A stretch of 64,000 nt of DNA. Origin: Cuspidothrix sp046080125. GTDB lineage: Bacteria > Cyanobacteriota > Cyanobacteriia > Cyanobacteriales > Nostocaceae. The DNA is taken from contig JBJTTJ010000163.1 in the NCBI GenBank assembly GCA_046080125.1, positions 4,572-68,571 on the forward strand, written 5' to 3'. The notes beneath the pieces are model-generated. The model did no database searches. It worked only from the letters and a program-made list of their open reading frames with translations, and was not told the DNA's origin. Shown here one piece after another: positions 17,776 to 26,940 of the stretch (positions are counted from its first letter, which is position 1; each line of letters opens with the position of its first letter). The position numbers were made by a program, and so were the translations under genes.

Positions 17776-18459
17776 ATGGAAAATCGTCCTCATACCACAG
17801 TAGTTTTAGCTATGAGTGCTGATGGTAAAATAGCAGATTTTAGGCGATCGCCCGCACGATTTGGCTCAAAGCAGGATCTAGCACACCTAGAACAACAAAT
17901 TGCTGCCTCTGATGCTGTTTTATTTGGTGCTACTACTCTTCGTGCCTACGGTACTACAATTACCATAGCCAAGACAATACTCTTGCAACAAAGGATAAAT
18001 GCCAAGCAGCACCCCCAACCAGTTCATATAGTGATTTCCCCTTCAGGAAACCTGAATCCGGACATTAAATTTTTTCAACAACCCGTAAGACGTTGGTTGC
18101 TGACAACCTCTTTAGGTGCTAATTTTTGGCAAGAAAATCCTGGATTTGAGCAAGTCTTGGTGTTTGAAACTCCCACGGGAGAAATTGACATTGTGGCTGC
18201 TTTAAAATATTTAACAGAGTTGAAAATTAACCGTCTCGCTATCTTGGGGGGAGGACAATTAGTAGCATCTTTCTTCCTGTTTAATTTAATTGATGAAATT
18301 TGGCTCACTATTTGCCCCTTAATTTTAGGTGGTAGTATTGCCCCTTCACCTGTGGGTGGTACAGGATTTTTAGCCGATATTGCGCCTAAGTTAGAATTGC
18401 TAGAAGTGTATAGAGTCGAGCAAGAAGTTTTTCTTCACTATCGGAAAATTGAGAACTAA
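17776..18459 (+). CDS. RibD C-terminal domain/dihydrofolate reductase-like protein
   Basis: 227 residues from ATG 17776. A stand-alone RibD_C domain: VVLAMSADGKIAD at the start, SDAVLFGATTLRAYG, and the NADPH-binding LAILGGGQLVASFFL followed by DEIWLTICPLILGG. In riboflavin synthesis this domain reduces the ribosyl side chain of the pyrimidine intermediate. The deaminase domain of bifunctional RibD is missing, so it may be a separate reductase or act on another substrate. It is 14 bases upstream of the FemAB-like gene. Confidence 0.85.
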   Translation: MENRPHTTVVLAMSADGKIADFRRSPARFGSKQDLAHLEQQIAASDAVLFGATTLRAYGTTITIAKTILLQQRINAKQHPQPVHIVISPSGNLNPDIKFFQQPVRRWLLTTSLGANFWQENPGFEQVLVFETPTGEIDIVAALKYLTELKINRLAILGGGQLVASFFLFNLIDEIWLTICPLILGGSIAPSPVGGTGFLADIAPKLELLEVYRVEQEVFLHYRKIEN

Positions 18460-18473
18460 ACCCACAATCTAAA

Positions 18474-19649
18474 ATGTCAATTTTTAAACAACATAGATCT
18501 AACTATTCTTTTACCTGGACACAAACCATTGCTGATGTTCCCCAGTCAGCTTGGGATGCTTTAGCACTACCCTTAAAAACACCTTTTTTAGAATGGGATT
18601 GGTTGAATAATTTAGAAATATCCCACAGTGCTACAGCTAATGCTGGTTGGTTGCCAAATCATTTAATTGTGTGGCGAGATCGAACTTTAATTGCTGCTGC
18701 ACCATTATATTTAAAAGGACATAGCCAAGGGGAATTTGTGTTTGATCATCAGTGGGCAGAATTAGCATCTCGTTTAGGCATAGAGTATTATCCAAAATTG
18801 TTGGGAATGGCACCATTTACCCCAGCAGAAGGCTATCGCTTTTTAATTGCTCCCGGAGAAGATGAGGAAGAAATTACAGACCTGATGCTCTGGGAAATTG
18901 ATAATTTTTGTGTTAAACATGGCATTTCCGGCTGTCATTTTCTCTATGTTGATCCCCAATGGCGATCGCTTTTAGAAGGACAGGGTTTTACAACTTGGTT
19001 ACATCATAGTTATATTTGGGGAAATTCTGGGTTTCAAACTTTTGATGATTATTTAACTGTGTTTAATGCCAATCAAAGACGCAATATTAAACGCGAACGT
19101 AAAGCTGTAGAAAAAGCAGGGTTAAAACTACAAGCGTTGACATGTGAGGAAATGCCTAATTATTTGTTTCCTTTAATGTATGATTTCTATGCTGATACCT
19201 GTGATAAGTTTGGGTGGTGGGGGAGCAAGTATTTAACCAAAAGATTTTTTGAGCAATTATATCATAATTATCGCCATCGGGTCGTATTTTTTGCCGCTTA
19301 TAATCAGCAAGATTCACAGTATCCTGTAGGAATGTCTTTTTGTTTATTTAAAGAAGATCAACTATATGGACGTTATTGGGGCAGTTTTCAACAAGTAGAT
19401 TGCTTACATTTTGATGCTTGTTATTATACACCAATTGAATGGGCGATCGCTCACGGTATCCAAAGTTTTGATCCCGGTGCTGGTGGTAGACATAAAAAAC
19501 GCCGAGGTTTTCCCGCGACTCCTAATCACAGTCTACATCGCTTTTATAATAACCGTTTAGGACAAATTATTCTCCCTTGGGTACGTCAAGTAAATCAAAT
19601 CGAACAACAAGAAATAGATGGGATTAATGCAGAATTACCTTTTAATTAG
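18474..19649 (+). CDS. FemAB-like/GNAT family protein (PF04339)
   Basis: 391 residues of the family annotated peptidogalycan biosynthesis or DUF482, widespread in proteobacteria and cyanobacteria. The pattern is typical: TPFLEWDWLNNLE near the start, HFLYVDPQWRSLLE, the Arg-rich FNANQRRNIKRERKAVEKAG, and the C-terminal FDPGAGGRHKKRRGF with a following HSLHRF. It has the double GNAT fold of FemAB-type transferases. The substrate is unknown. It overlaps in expression with the RibD-like gene 14 bases upstream. Confidence 0.85.
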   Translation: MSIFKQHRSNYSFTWTQTIADVPQSAWDALALPLKTPFLEWDWLNNLEISHSATANAGWLPNHLIVWRDRTLIAAAPLYLKGHSQGEFVFDHQWAELASRLGIEYYPKLLGMAPFTPAEGYRFLIAPGEDEEEITDLMLWEIDNFCVKHGISGCHFLYVDPQWRSLLEGQGFTTWLHHSYIWGNSGFQTFDDYLTVFNANQRRNIKRERKAVEKAGLKLQALTCEEMPNYLFPLMYDFYADTCDKFGWWGSKYLTKRFFEQLYHNYRHRVVFFAAYNQQDSQYPVGMSFCLFKEDQLYGRYWGSFQQVDCLHFDACYYTPIEWAIAHGIQSFDPGAGGRHKKRRGFPATPNHSLHRFYNNRLGQIILPWVRQVNQIEQQEIDGINAELPFN

Positions 19650-19749
19650 GTAAGCAGTATAAGCTCTGAAGAGAAAAACTTCGCACAATAATTACACTAA
19701 AGATGTAATCTGAAAATACCTCTCCATCAATTTACTTTTAGCAACAGCT

Positions 19750-20133
19750 ATGGATTTACTACTTGAAGATTTGACAGCAATTGATAATAAACTTTCCCAG
19801 CGTCATATTGATCTCGACCCCAAAGGCTATTTTATCATCTACATAGACCCCAATCAAAAATTAATTTATGCCAAGCATTTTACTAATCTCATTGATGAAC
19901 GGGGTTTAGCGGTAGATCCGGAAACAGGTAAGGTAATTCCCGCACGGGGTAAGGTGGAAAGAACCCACACAACTGTATTTAGCGGTCGCACTGCTAAAGA
20001 ACTATGTGTCAAAATCTTTGAAGAAAATCGAGAATCTCTTGTTACTTTCTTAGATCACGCTGCCTATTTAGGTAGGGAATTTGTTCGGGCTGAAATAGCT
20101 TTAGTCTCAGGACAAGAGTACATTCAAGATTAA
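19750..20133 (+). CDS. DUF4346 protein
   Basis: 127 residues, a small cyanobacterial family also found fused to dihydropteroate-synthase-like proteins. Conserved features are HIDLDPKGYFIIYID near residue 19, HTTVFSGRTAKELC, and LDHAAYLGREFVRAE near the C-terminus. Function unknown. It is 100 bases after the FemAB-like gene and convergent with psb32. Confidence 0.75.
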   Translation: MDLLLEDLTAIDNKLSQRHIDLDPKGYFIIYIDPNQKLIYAKHFTNLIDERGLAVDPETGKVIPARGKVERTHTTVFSGRTAKELCVKIFEENRESLVTFLDHAAYLGREFVRAEIALVSGQEYIQD

Positions 20134-20202
20134 CACCAAATCACTGATGAGATGGGGGTTTCAATTACTGTTAATTAATCCCAATTCCTAATCCCCAACT
20201 CC

Positions 20203-20943
20203 CTATTCCCCAGTTTCCCTACTTGATGGTTGGAACACTTGGTAAATGTAGTATGTTGCCATTGGAATTACAGTAGCCGCAATTAATAACCCCACTACCC
20301 AAACGGTAGCATTACGTTGATCTGTTTCTTCCGCCTTGGTGAAAGTTCCTTCCACCTTGACTGTTTCTATCACCTCTGGTGGACCTGGATCGGGTTGACC
20401 AGATAGAACTGCAACCAAGCGATCGCTCACTGCCAGAAATCCTTGGTTGTATTTGTTACCACCACGTAATGCTGCACCTAATGTTTCATTAGTGATACTT
20501 TGGGCGATCGCATCAGTGAGCAGAGACTTCACTTGATCACCACTAATCAAAGCAGTTCCATTGGTGACAGTATCAAGCACTAATAAAACCTGATTAGCTT
20601 GTTCTGCTGTTGTGGGAAACCATTTCCTAAATAAATCTTTGGCAAAACTTGTCGGTGTTTCTCCATAATCAAGGCGACGAATAGTTACAATTCTGGCTTC
20701 ATTACCAGTTTGCTCTGCCAAATCCTGAAAACTCTTGCCAAGTTGACTTTCATTCAAGCGGCTAATTATATCACCTTGATCTAAAATCCAAGTATCTGCC
20801 GTTAAATTGGATATTTCGTATACACCCGTAGCTAAAGCAGGTAAAACTAATGCTGAACTGGTCATGATCGTTACCAATACAGATAAAAGCAGACGAGCTA
20901 AGTATCTTTGCATACTAAATAATTGCTGTAGTAACTGTTGCAT
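20203..20943 (-). CDS. psb32: Photosystem II repair protein Psb32 (TPM domain)
   Basis: 246 residues from ATG 20943. An N-terminal signal peptide ends near VLPALATG. A TPM (TLP18.3/Psb32/MOLO-1) domain follows, with ILDQGDIISRLNE, ARIVTIRRLDYGETP, VLLVLDTVTNGTALISG and a C-terminal block. One membrane helix near residues 215-235 (ATVWVVGLLIAATVIPMATYYIYQV) anchors it in the thylakoid. Psb32 speeds repair of photodamaged photosystem II. The alternative start 27 bases upstream adds nine residues with no support. Confidence 0.88.
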   Translation of the reverse strand: MQQLLQQLFSMQRYLARLLLSVLVTIMTSSALVLPALATGVYEISNLTADTWILDQGDIISRLNESQLGKSFQDLAEQTGNEARIVTIRRLDYGETPTSFAKDLFRKWFPTTAEQANQVLLVLDTVTNGTALISGDQVKSLLTDAIAQSITNETLGAALRGGNKYNQGFLAVSDRLVAVLSGQPDPGPPEVIETVKVEGTFTKAEETDQRNATVWVVGLLIAATVIPMATYYIYQVFQPSSRETGE

Positions 20944-21251
20944 GGGATGAATCCTTAAACAGACTTGCAATCAAAATACTATAGAATCAGGTAACAGGGA
21001 AGAGGTGACAGTTGACTGTTGTTTGTTAACCGTGGAATATTTTTTCTTCTTGATAACTTCACTGCGGTCCTATGCTAGGTGTATTGAGTTTAAATAAAAA
21101 ATATAGCCAGATATAGTCAAACATAATCATCTATGTCATAGTTGAGGAATGAAACTATCTGAACTATGGCAAATCAAAAGGAATCAGCTATCCCGACCAA
21201 GGTAATATTAAAGCTAATAAAACTAAAAAGATCCTTGTTCAGAGAAACATC
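20944..21251. other. Intergenic region between psb32 and cysH
   Basis: 308 bases between divergent genes. AT-rich, with a direct repeat of ATATAG near 21100-21115 (ATATAGCCAGATATAG). It should contain both promoters. No gene-like frame or RNA seen. Confidence 0.5.
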
Positions 21252-21956
21252 ATGACAGCTTCTACCACCTTTGACTTAGTAAAACTAAATGAGCAATTTG
21301 AAACTGCAACTCCTAGAGAAATACTAGCTTGGTCCGTTCAGAACATCCCCACAGGACTGGTACAAACCAGCGCCTTCAACGTAGATGATATCATCTTGAC
21401 TCATATCCTCTATAATGCTCTCAATCATCCAGTCCCTGTCATTTTCCTTGACACCCTTTACCACTTCCCCCAAACTTTAGAATTGGTGGCTCAAGCTCAG
21501 GAGATCTATCACCTGGATTTGAAAACCTATAAAACACCAGATGTAGACAGTCGTGAAGCTTTTGCAGCTAAATTTGGTGAGGCACTTTGGGATACAGATA
21601 TTGCCAAATTCCACGAAATTACCAAAATTGAACCACTACAACGGGGTTTAGATGAACTGAATACGGTGGCTTGGATTACAGGTCGTCGTCGTGATCAAGC
21701 TGTTACCCGTGCTACTATGCCCGTATTTGAATTAGATGGTAAAGGTAGACTGAAAATTAACCCCCTTGCAACTTGGACACGCAAACAAAGCTGGGATTAT
21801 GTAGCTGAACATAAGGTAATTTATAACCCTCTCCATGATCAAGGTTATCCCAGTATTGGTGATGAACCCATTACCACTCAAGTAGGCGCGGGTGAAGACG
21901 AACGGGCTGGACGTTGGCGCGGAACTAATAAAACTGAATGTGGGATTCACATTTAA
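21252..21956 (+). CDS. cysH: Thioredoxin-dependent PAPS reductase
   Basis: 234 residues. Reduces 3'-phosphoadenylyl sulfate to sulfite in assimilatory sulfate reduction. Motifs include VFLDTLYHFPQT-like IFLDTLYHFPQTLELV, the Arg-rich ITGRRRDQAVTR and the C-terminal catalytic Cys in KTECGIHI. That Cys is the only cysteine in the protein, so the 4Fe-4S-binding Cys pairs of APS reductases are absent. This places it with the PAPS-specific, thioredoxin-using type. ATG 21252 matches family length. Confidence 0.93.
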   Translation: MTASTTFDLVKLNEQFETATPREILAWSVQNIPTGLVQTSAFNVDDIILTHILYNALNHPVPVIFLDTLYHFPQTLELVAQAQEIYHLDLKTYKTPDVDSREAFAAKFGEALWDTDIAKFHEITKIEPLQRGLDELNTVAWITGRRRDQAVTRATMPVFELDGKGRLKINPLATWTRKQSWDYVAEHKVIYNPLHDQGYPSIGDEPITTQVGAGEDERAGRWRGTNKTECGIHI

Positions 21957-22214
21957 AACTAGATACAGCATGAGGCCTTAGGTAAAACACTGTTGCTGTT
22001 TGATAGCTATTGTAGGCTGCCTTAGACGGCTACTCTGTGAAACAACCAAAATTAACAATCCGCCGTAACTCTCGGACTTGATCATCACTCTGCCAACAAT
22101 CTCTTAGAGGATGTTTTAAAACTCATGATTGATGTATCAAATATTTTTTACTCCTCCCTAACCCTCCCTTTGTAAAGGGGAGGGGATTGGATTGTTAAAG
22201 GTTCTTGGGTACAA

Positions 22215-22475
22215 CTACTTTTGTAAATTGGCCTGTTCTTGTAACCAAGGATCTACGGGTTGTCCATCTTTACGTTTTAATTCTATTTCTATAACCATGA
22301 CCTCTTTTGATCCAGGAGGTGCTGGTTTTTGGTGGAAAATAATCTCATATTCTAAAGGATTATGATTATGTTCTTTTAACCAATCTTGAACTTTAGTCAA
22401 GGCAAAAAATGATTGTCCCTGGGTAAACATCTGGGTAATTTGCATTTGCAGGTTATAAGGATTTAAACGTCCCAT
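22215..22475 (-). CDS. Conserved hypothetical small protein
   Basis: 86 residues, not recognised. Soluble, with an amphipathic helical N-terminal half and a strand-like central part (PLEYEIIFHQKPAP, KEVMVIEIELKRKDG). It starts at ATG 22475. Composition and codon use look like a real gene and it fills its interval, but no motif reveals a function. Confidence 0.6.
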   Translation of the reverse strand: MGRLNPYNLQMQITQMFTQGQSFFALTKVQDWLKEHNHNPLEYEIIFHQKPAPPGSKEVMVIEIELKRKDGQPVDPWLQEQANLQK

Positions 22476-22889
22476 TTTTTGATAACTCCTAGTTGGGGAA
22501 AATGAATGTAGAAGCGACTTCTTTTATTAATTGTGTCCATAAATTATAAATTGATCACAGGAAGTCGGGGATCTATAACTGAATACTTACCTTAAAATAA
22601 ATATTAGACTCTCTTTTTAGGTCTATCATGTCCTGAATAGAAAGATTCTCACAATTTAACAATGTCTGTAGCTTGTGCGACTTTTTGCCGTCAACCTATC
22701 AAATGTTGTCATTTTTTCTTTTCTTGTAGAATTTTGTATTTTATGTGGGAGCAAATGGCAGATTAATGAAGTTATAGTATAGTTATCAATGGTGCGACTG
22801 TGAATATGGCTAAAAGTTAAATCTACTACCATAAAATTTGATAGCATGGCATAAGCCATAGAGTTTATTTAGACACATTTACTAACTTG
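22476..22889. other. Intergenic region with dispersed repeat
   Basis: 414 bases between divergent genes. It contains one copy of a 34-base repeat (22517-22550) shared with 57577-57610 and a small hairpin ATGGCATAAGCCAT near 22845. A 67-codon minus-strand frame here lacks coding character. Confidence 0.55.
22517..22550. repeat. 34-base dispersed repeat, copy 1
   Basis: Matches 57577-57610 at 31 of 34 positions, same orientation. The invariant core is TTTTATTAATTGTGTCCATA. Both copies are intergenic. Confidence 0.7.
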
Positions 22890-24239
22890 ATGACAGGCAA
22901 AAACGCAAGACGGAATGCTTTTCTGCGACTGGTGTCTAGTAAGGTTGAAGTTTCAGAGTCAGCATCTCGCTACTCGATGCTTCCTGGTAAAGAAATGGTT
23001 ATTGGACGTGACCCTAGCTGCCAAATTGTCTTGGATGCCATGATTTACCGAATGGTATCTCGTCGTCATGCTGTGGTTCGTCCCCTTTCTTTGTCTCCTC
23101 ATAGCGGATACAGTTGGATAATTTGTGATTTGAATAGTGCTAATGGCACTTTTTTAAATGGGAAACCTTTACAAGGATGTCAAGAATTACATTTGGGCGA
23201 TCGCATTACCCTTGGATCTGACGGTCCAGAATTTATTTTTGAATATGAGGTTGTCCCTCAACCAACGATGATATCTGTTAATAAAGCTACAGTATTATCA
23301 TCTCTCAGTAACCAGCAATTATCGTCCAAGCAAGATTCTGTAAGCTTTACACAATTATTCCCCATTATCTCTACTGGTAAGGATCTAACTCGTAAAGCTT
23401 ATTTAGTACCGGGAATACTGACGGTGGTATTTGTAGTATTAATGTTTACTACTGTAGGTTATCCCCAAGCAAATCAGGTGATTGTCGGTTCTTATATCGC
23501 CTTTGCGGCTTACTATTTTGTTTATCAATTATGTGGTAAACCTAAGCCTTGGTGGGTATTGATAGCTGTGGCATTGAGTACAATGTTAATTTTACTCAGT
23601 CCGCTTTTAGATGTATTCATCAAAATATTCCGCGATATTTTACCGGGAAGGTGGGATGCTACATCCCAAAATGGCATTACTTTTACAGAATTATTGGTGC
23701 GGATGTTCTTTGGGGCAGGTTTAATGGAGGAATTACTGAAAATATTACCAGTCTTAGGAGCATATTGGCTGGGTAATTCTCTCCCCTCACCCTGGCGAGA
23801 ACGAATTGGGGTATGGGAACCTTTAGATGGTATTCTTTTGGGTACAGCTTCTGCTGTGGGCTTTACTTTATTAGAAACCCTAGGCCAATATGTACCTTTA
23901 ATTTCCCAAAATTCTGGTCAATTAGTAGGTTTACAGCTACTTATTCCCCGGATTTTAGGTTCTGTGGCGGGACACATGGCTTACAGTGGGTATTTGGGCT
24001 ATTTTATTGGCTTGGCCGTATTAAAACCACGCAGAGGTAAGGAAATTTTAACTGTGGGTTATCTAAGTGCTTCAGCATTGCACGCTTTATGGAATGCTAC
24101 GGGTTCTATTAATGCTTTTTTGTTAGTGGTAGTTGGTGTTTTATCCTATGCCTTTTTGATGGCGGCCATCCTCAAGGCCAGAGTATTATCACCAACAAGA
24201 TCACAAAATTTTGCCACTCGCTTTCTTGATCCAAAATAG
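22890..24239 (+). CDS. FHA domain fused to PrsW-family intramembrane protease
   Basis: 449 residues from ATG 22890 (a TTG lies just before). The N-terminal FHA domain at about 30-125 shows MVIGRDPSCQIVL, SRRHAVVRPL and DLNSANGTFLNGK, the phospho-threonine pocket residues. From about 175 the protein has eight or more membrane helices with the PrsW motif FGAGLMEELLKILPVLGAYW and a later SASALHALWNATG. PrsW proteases cleave anti-sigma factors and other membrane proteins. The FHA head suggests that its target choice depends on threonine phosphorylation. It converges with a CHAT-FHA gene group. Confidence 0.88.
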   Translation: MTGKNARRNAFLRLVSSKVEVSESASRYSMLPGKEMVIGRDPSCQIVLDAMIYRMVSRRHAVVRPLSLSPHSGYSWIICDLNSANGTFLNGKPLQGCQELHLGDRITLGSDGPEFIFEYEVVPQPTMISVNKATVLSSLSNQQLSSKQDSVSFTQLFPIISTGKDLTRKAYLVPGILTVVFVVLMFTTVGYPQANQVIVGSYIAFAAYYFVYQLCGKPKPWWVLIAVALSTMLILLSPLLDVFIKIFRDILPGRWDATSQNGITFTELLVRMFFGAGLMEELLKILPVLGAYWLGNSLPSPWRERIGVWEPLDGILLGTASAVGFTLLETLGQYVPLISQNSGQLVGLQLLIPRILGSVAGHMAYSGYLGYFIGLAVLKPRRGKEILTVGYLSASALHALWNATGSINAFLLVVVGVLSYAFLMAAILKARVLSPTRSQNFATRFLDPK

Positions 24240-24252
24240 AATCTTCATGGCA

Positions 24253-24903
24253 TTATGTGTTAAATTTGATTTTGCCTGGGAATTGATCTAAATATTCCAG
24301 GGCATAATTAGCGATCGCTAAACTAATTTTTGCCTGTTCTATTCCTGATAAATTTGCCCAATCTTGTTGGTAAACATCTTTACTCAAACTTGTCAATGTC
24401 TGAGGTTGACTACTTCGCATCGAATAAGCAAAAGGACGGGCTAAAACTAATAAATCATCTGTTTGCCAACCAGGTAATAAAGCTTGTACACATTGCACGA
24501 GTTTTTCACTGGCCGATTGTTCTATGATAAAAACTTCAGCAGCTTTTTGAGCGATAGCTGTAATTAAAAACCCAGGAATGGTAGAAAAAGTATTTTCTAA
24601 AGCTTTTTGCAGAGAGTTAGCTGTATTTTTATAAAAGTTATCTTGTTGAACCTGCCCAAGTTGGTCCCAAATTATATCTAAATTTTGATAAAAATTATCT
24701 GCACCTGTGTTTAATTCTCCTTGAGGAAAATCCTGCCACCCACACTGTTCTTCTAAATGATCAAAATAAGCTTCTGAAGCAGTATCAGCAAGATTCCAGG
24801 GATATGTAGGATCTGGGGATTTTAGTAGCACTTCGAGTAATTCTAGTTCTAAACATGACGGGATCATGTTATGAGTATTTATCTCATTGATGTGGTTGTT
24901 CAT
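24253..24903 (-). CDS. Hypothetical protein next to CHAT-FHA gene
   Basis: 216 residues, no recognised domain. Acidic, Trp- and Gln-rich, largely helical (QVQQDNFYKNTANSLQKALENTF; KISLAIANYALEYLDQF), with no signal peptide or membrane helix. It starts about 105 bases after the CHAT-FHA gene on the same strand, so cotranscription is possible. It may be an adaptor or substrate of that protein, but nothing in the sequence proves it. Confidence 0.55.
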   Translation of the reverse strand: MNNHINEINTHNMIPSCLELELLEVLLKSPDPTYPWNLADTASEAYFDHLEEQCGWQDFPQGELNTGADNFYQNLDIIWDQLGQVQQDNFYKNTANSLQKALENTFSTIPGFLITAIAQKAAEVFIIEQSASEKLVQCVQALLPGWQTDDLLVLARPFAYSMRSSQPQTLTSLSKDVYQQDWANLSGIEQAKISLAIANYALEYLDQFPGKIKFNT

Positions 24904-25009
24904 TTTTTTTCTCGCTATTTAAACTTATGGTCTTGTTGACAGCTACAATCTCAAGGATGAGATTTCCGTAAAAAAAATTTACTCTAGGTTAAGTTGATAG
25001 AACTTAATA

Positions 25010-26584
25010 TTATTCCTGAATAAATTCCCAAATTTCTCCCTTAGAACTACCAAATCTTAACTGGATTCCTGATGTTAAGGACACTTCTTCCCGGGGGATC
25101 TGTTGCCAACCATTGGGACTTAAATACCAGGTAGTGCCATGGGTAGAGAAATCTTGTAGGTAATAAGCTGTTTTAGATGTATTTCCACTCAGAATATTGC
25201 GACACAAAATTTCCGCGTGGCGTTTGGAAATATAAATTTCTGGGATGACAATATCACTATCATTCATGCGTCCGATGCGGGTAACGGCAGAACGCAATAA
25301 CCAAGTTTTGCCACCTGGTGAAAGCGATCGCAAATATGCCGTTTTTTCTGGAGTAACAACATCAAAAATTGCTGTATCTGGTAGTTCTGTAATCCCTTCA
25401 TCTACGCCTTTGATTAATTCCCCATCAAAATCTGGATGCAGGTACAGCACCGGCAGAGTCCAAGCTGGCTGATTGAATTTATACAAAGTTAATAGTTCTT
25501 GTCTGGCTACAGCTACAGCTTCGTCAATGGATTTGCGCGATCGCAAGCTTAAAGCAAAGGTTTGGACAAAACTATGACTTTCCCTATCCGTAATTTCATC
25601 ACGCATTGCTAAAACCGCCGGTACTCCATGACCAATCAGCACCTCGGCCAAACTACTGGCAGGTATAGCTTGGTGATTAATTACTGCTGGTTGCGCGCCC
25701 CAACAGGAATTAAAAACAGCTAATTTTACCCCTGTACGAGTGAGAACCTGAGCTAATTCTATACCATTAATTTTCAGTCCATTGCCTAAAAATAATGAGC
25801 CTCCATCCGGGTCTGGTAGCCCATGACCAGCATAAAAGAAGACATTATAGGCTTTAGTTTCTAACTCGTCAATTAACTCCGCACCGGTGGGCTGCATCAA
25901 TGTTTTTACTGTACAAGGTGCATATCCTAAATCGCTTGTTCCTCCAGGACGACTTTCTAAGAGAATTTGTTTTAACAAGGACGCTTCCTGATCTAGTTGT
26001 AATTGATGATCATGTCCTAACACCAATAAAATATTTACCGTCCGATCAGTTCGCAATTCTGGCAGAGGTTCAACTTGACTAATAGTACGACTAAATAAAA
26101 CATTCTGGGAAAGAGAGATGGCAGCTTGGCCGGCTTTCCTTTGCATAATTTCCCAAGGTAAGCTGATCAGATCGGGATCACGAATTTCCAGACGGAACTG
26201 TAATTGGGTATGCTGACCCATGGCCATACCCCGACTGCGTTCCCAACTACTCAAAATCGCGCCATCAAACACCCATTGCCATAAATGGATGCCTAAAGAT
26301 TGCATGAGACGACTACTGTAAGGACTGGGATTTTGACCTTCAGCCGGCGACATCACAGATGGGGGTAAAGTCTCTGATCCAGAAGTAGGTAAGGAAGTAA
26401 TATTTAAAGGAGTATGATCGGCAAACATTTGTTGCCATTCTCGCCAAATTTGGTTAAGTTCGACGGAGAAAACACAGTCACGAAGGACATAGCCACTGGG
26501 ATAGGGTGCTTTGACTACCCAAATGGCGAAATTATCAGTACCAGTATTTACTAGACGGGCGATCGCCAAATTTAGGCAAAACAT
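25010..26584 (-). CDS. CHAT protease with C-terminal FHA domain
   Basis: 524 residues. The caspase-like CHAT domain covers about 130-390: SLPWEIMQR at 141-149, the catalytic His254 in YAGHGLPDPDGG and Cys294 in VFNSCWGAQ, then SLAEVLIGHGVPAVLAMR. An FHA domain covers about 425-524 with IGRMNDSDIVI, ISKRHAEI and DFSTHGTTW. CHAT proteins include bacterial separase/caspase relatives such as the type III-E CRISPR effector protease. FHA domains bind phospho-Thr, so activity or targeting may be controlled by a Ser/Thr kinase and the PP2C encoded just upstream. No CRISPR genes are present. Confidence 0.9.
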   Translation of the reverse strand: MFCLNLAIARLVNTGTDNFAIWVVKAPYPSGYVLRDCVFSVELNQIWREWQQMFADHTPLNITSLPTSGSETLPPSVMSPAEGQNPSPYSSRLMQSLGIHLWQWVFDGAILSSWERSRGMAMGQHTQLQFRLEIRDPDLISLPWEIMQRKAGQAAISLSQNVLFSRTISQVEPLPELRTDRTVNILLVLGHDHQLQLDQEASLLKQILLESRPGGTSDLGYAPCTVKTLMQPTGAELIDELETKAYNVFFYAGHGLPDPDGGSLFLGNGLKINGIELAQVLTRTGVKLAVFNSCWGAQPAVINHQAIPASSLAEVLIGHGVPAVLAMRDEITDRESHSFVQTFALSLRSRKSIDEAVAVARQELLTLYKFNQPAWTLPVLYLHPDFDGELIKGVDEGITELPDTAIFDVVTPEKTAYLRSLSPGGKTWLLRSAVTRIGRMNDSDIVIPEIYISKRHAEILCRNILSGNTSKTAYYLQDFSTHGTTWYLSPNGWQQIPREEVSLTSGIQLRFGSSKGEIWEFIQE

Positions 26585-26940
26585 GAATTAGTGAAAGCTA
26601 AATGTTTAAAATATGGATATACAGGAAATTACAGGCCAGGAAAATTGCAACAACTCAGCATTTTTCTTTCTGTCTATAATATTTGTATTATTCCAGGTTT
26701 TTTACAATTTAGCGATGTTGGCAATATGTTTTCAAGGTTGGAAAAATTTAGTTCAATTTTTTTCAGTGCGTTGGGAATTTGTTGGACATGACTGCAACAC
26801 CAAATCTGGATTATCTGGATTAGGATTAGATTCTTTCTTTATTACTTGGAAAAAACCTTGCTTCGTAAAGGATTTATTCCCAATAGTTAAAGGCTTATTT
26901 ATCTGAATCACCCTACTTTCAGATAAATTCTCTAAATTCG
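26585..26940. other. Intergenic region between CHAT-FHA and PP2C genes
   Basis: 356 bases between two minus-strand genes. A plus-strand frame of 97 codons (26613-26906) crosses it, rich in Phe and Ile, but has no ribosome site and no recognisable domain. I treat it as non-coding. Confidence 0.45.

Noticed and set aside
25010..26584. CHAT protease of a type III-E CRISPR system
   Set aside because: No gRAMP/Cas7-11 or other CRISPR genes; the FHA tail points to phospho-signalling.
26613..26906. 97-codon plus-strand frame between the CHAT-FHA and PP2C genes
   Set aside because: No ribosome site, no recognisable domain, Phe/Ile-rich composition expected from AT-rich intergenic DNA; an overlapping frame at 26591 is equally open.
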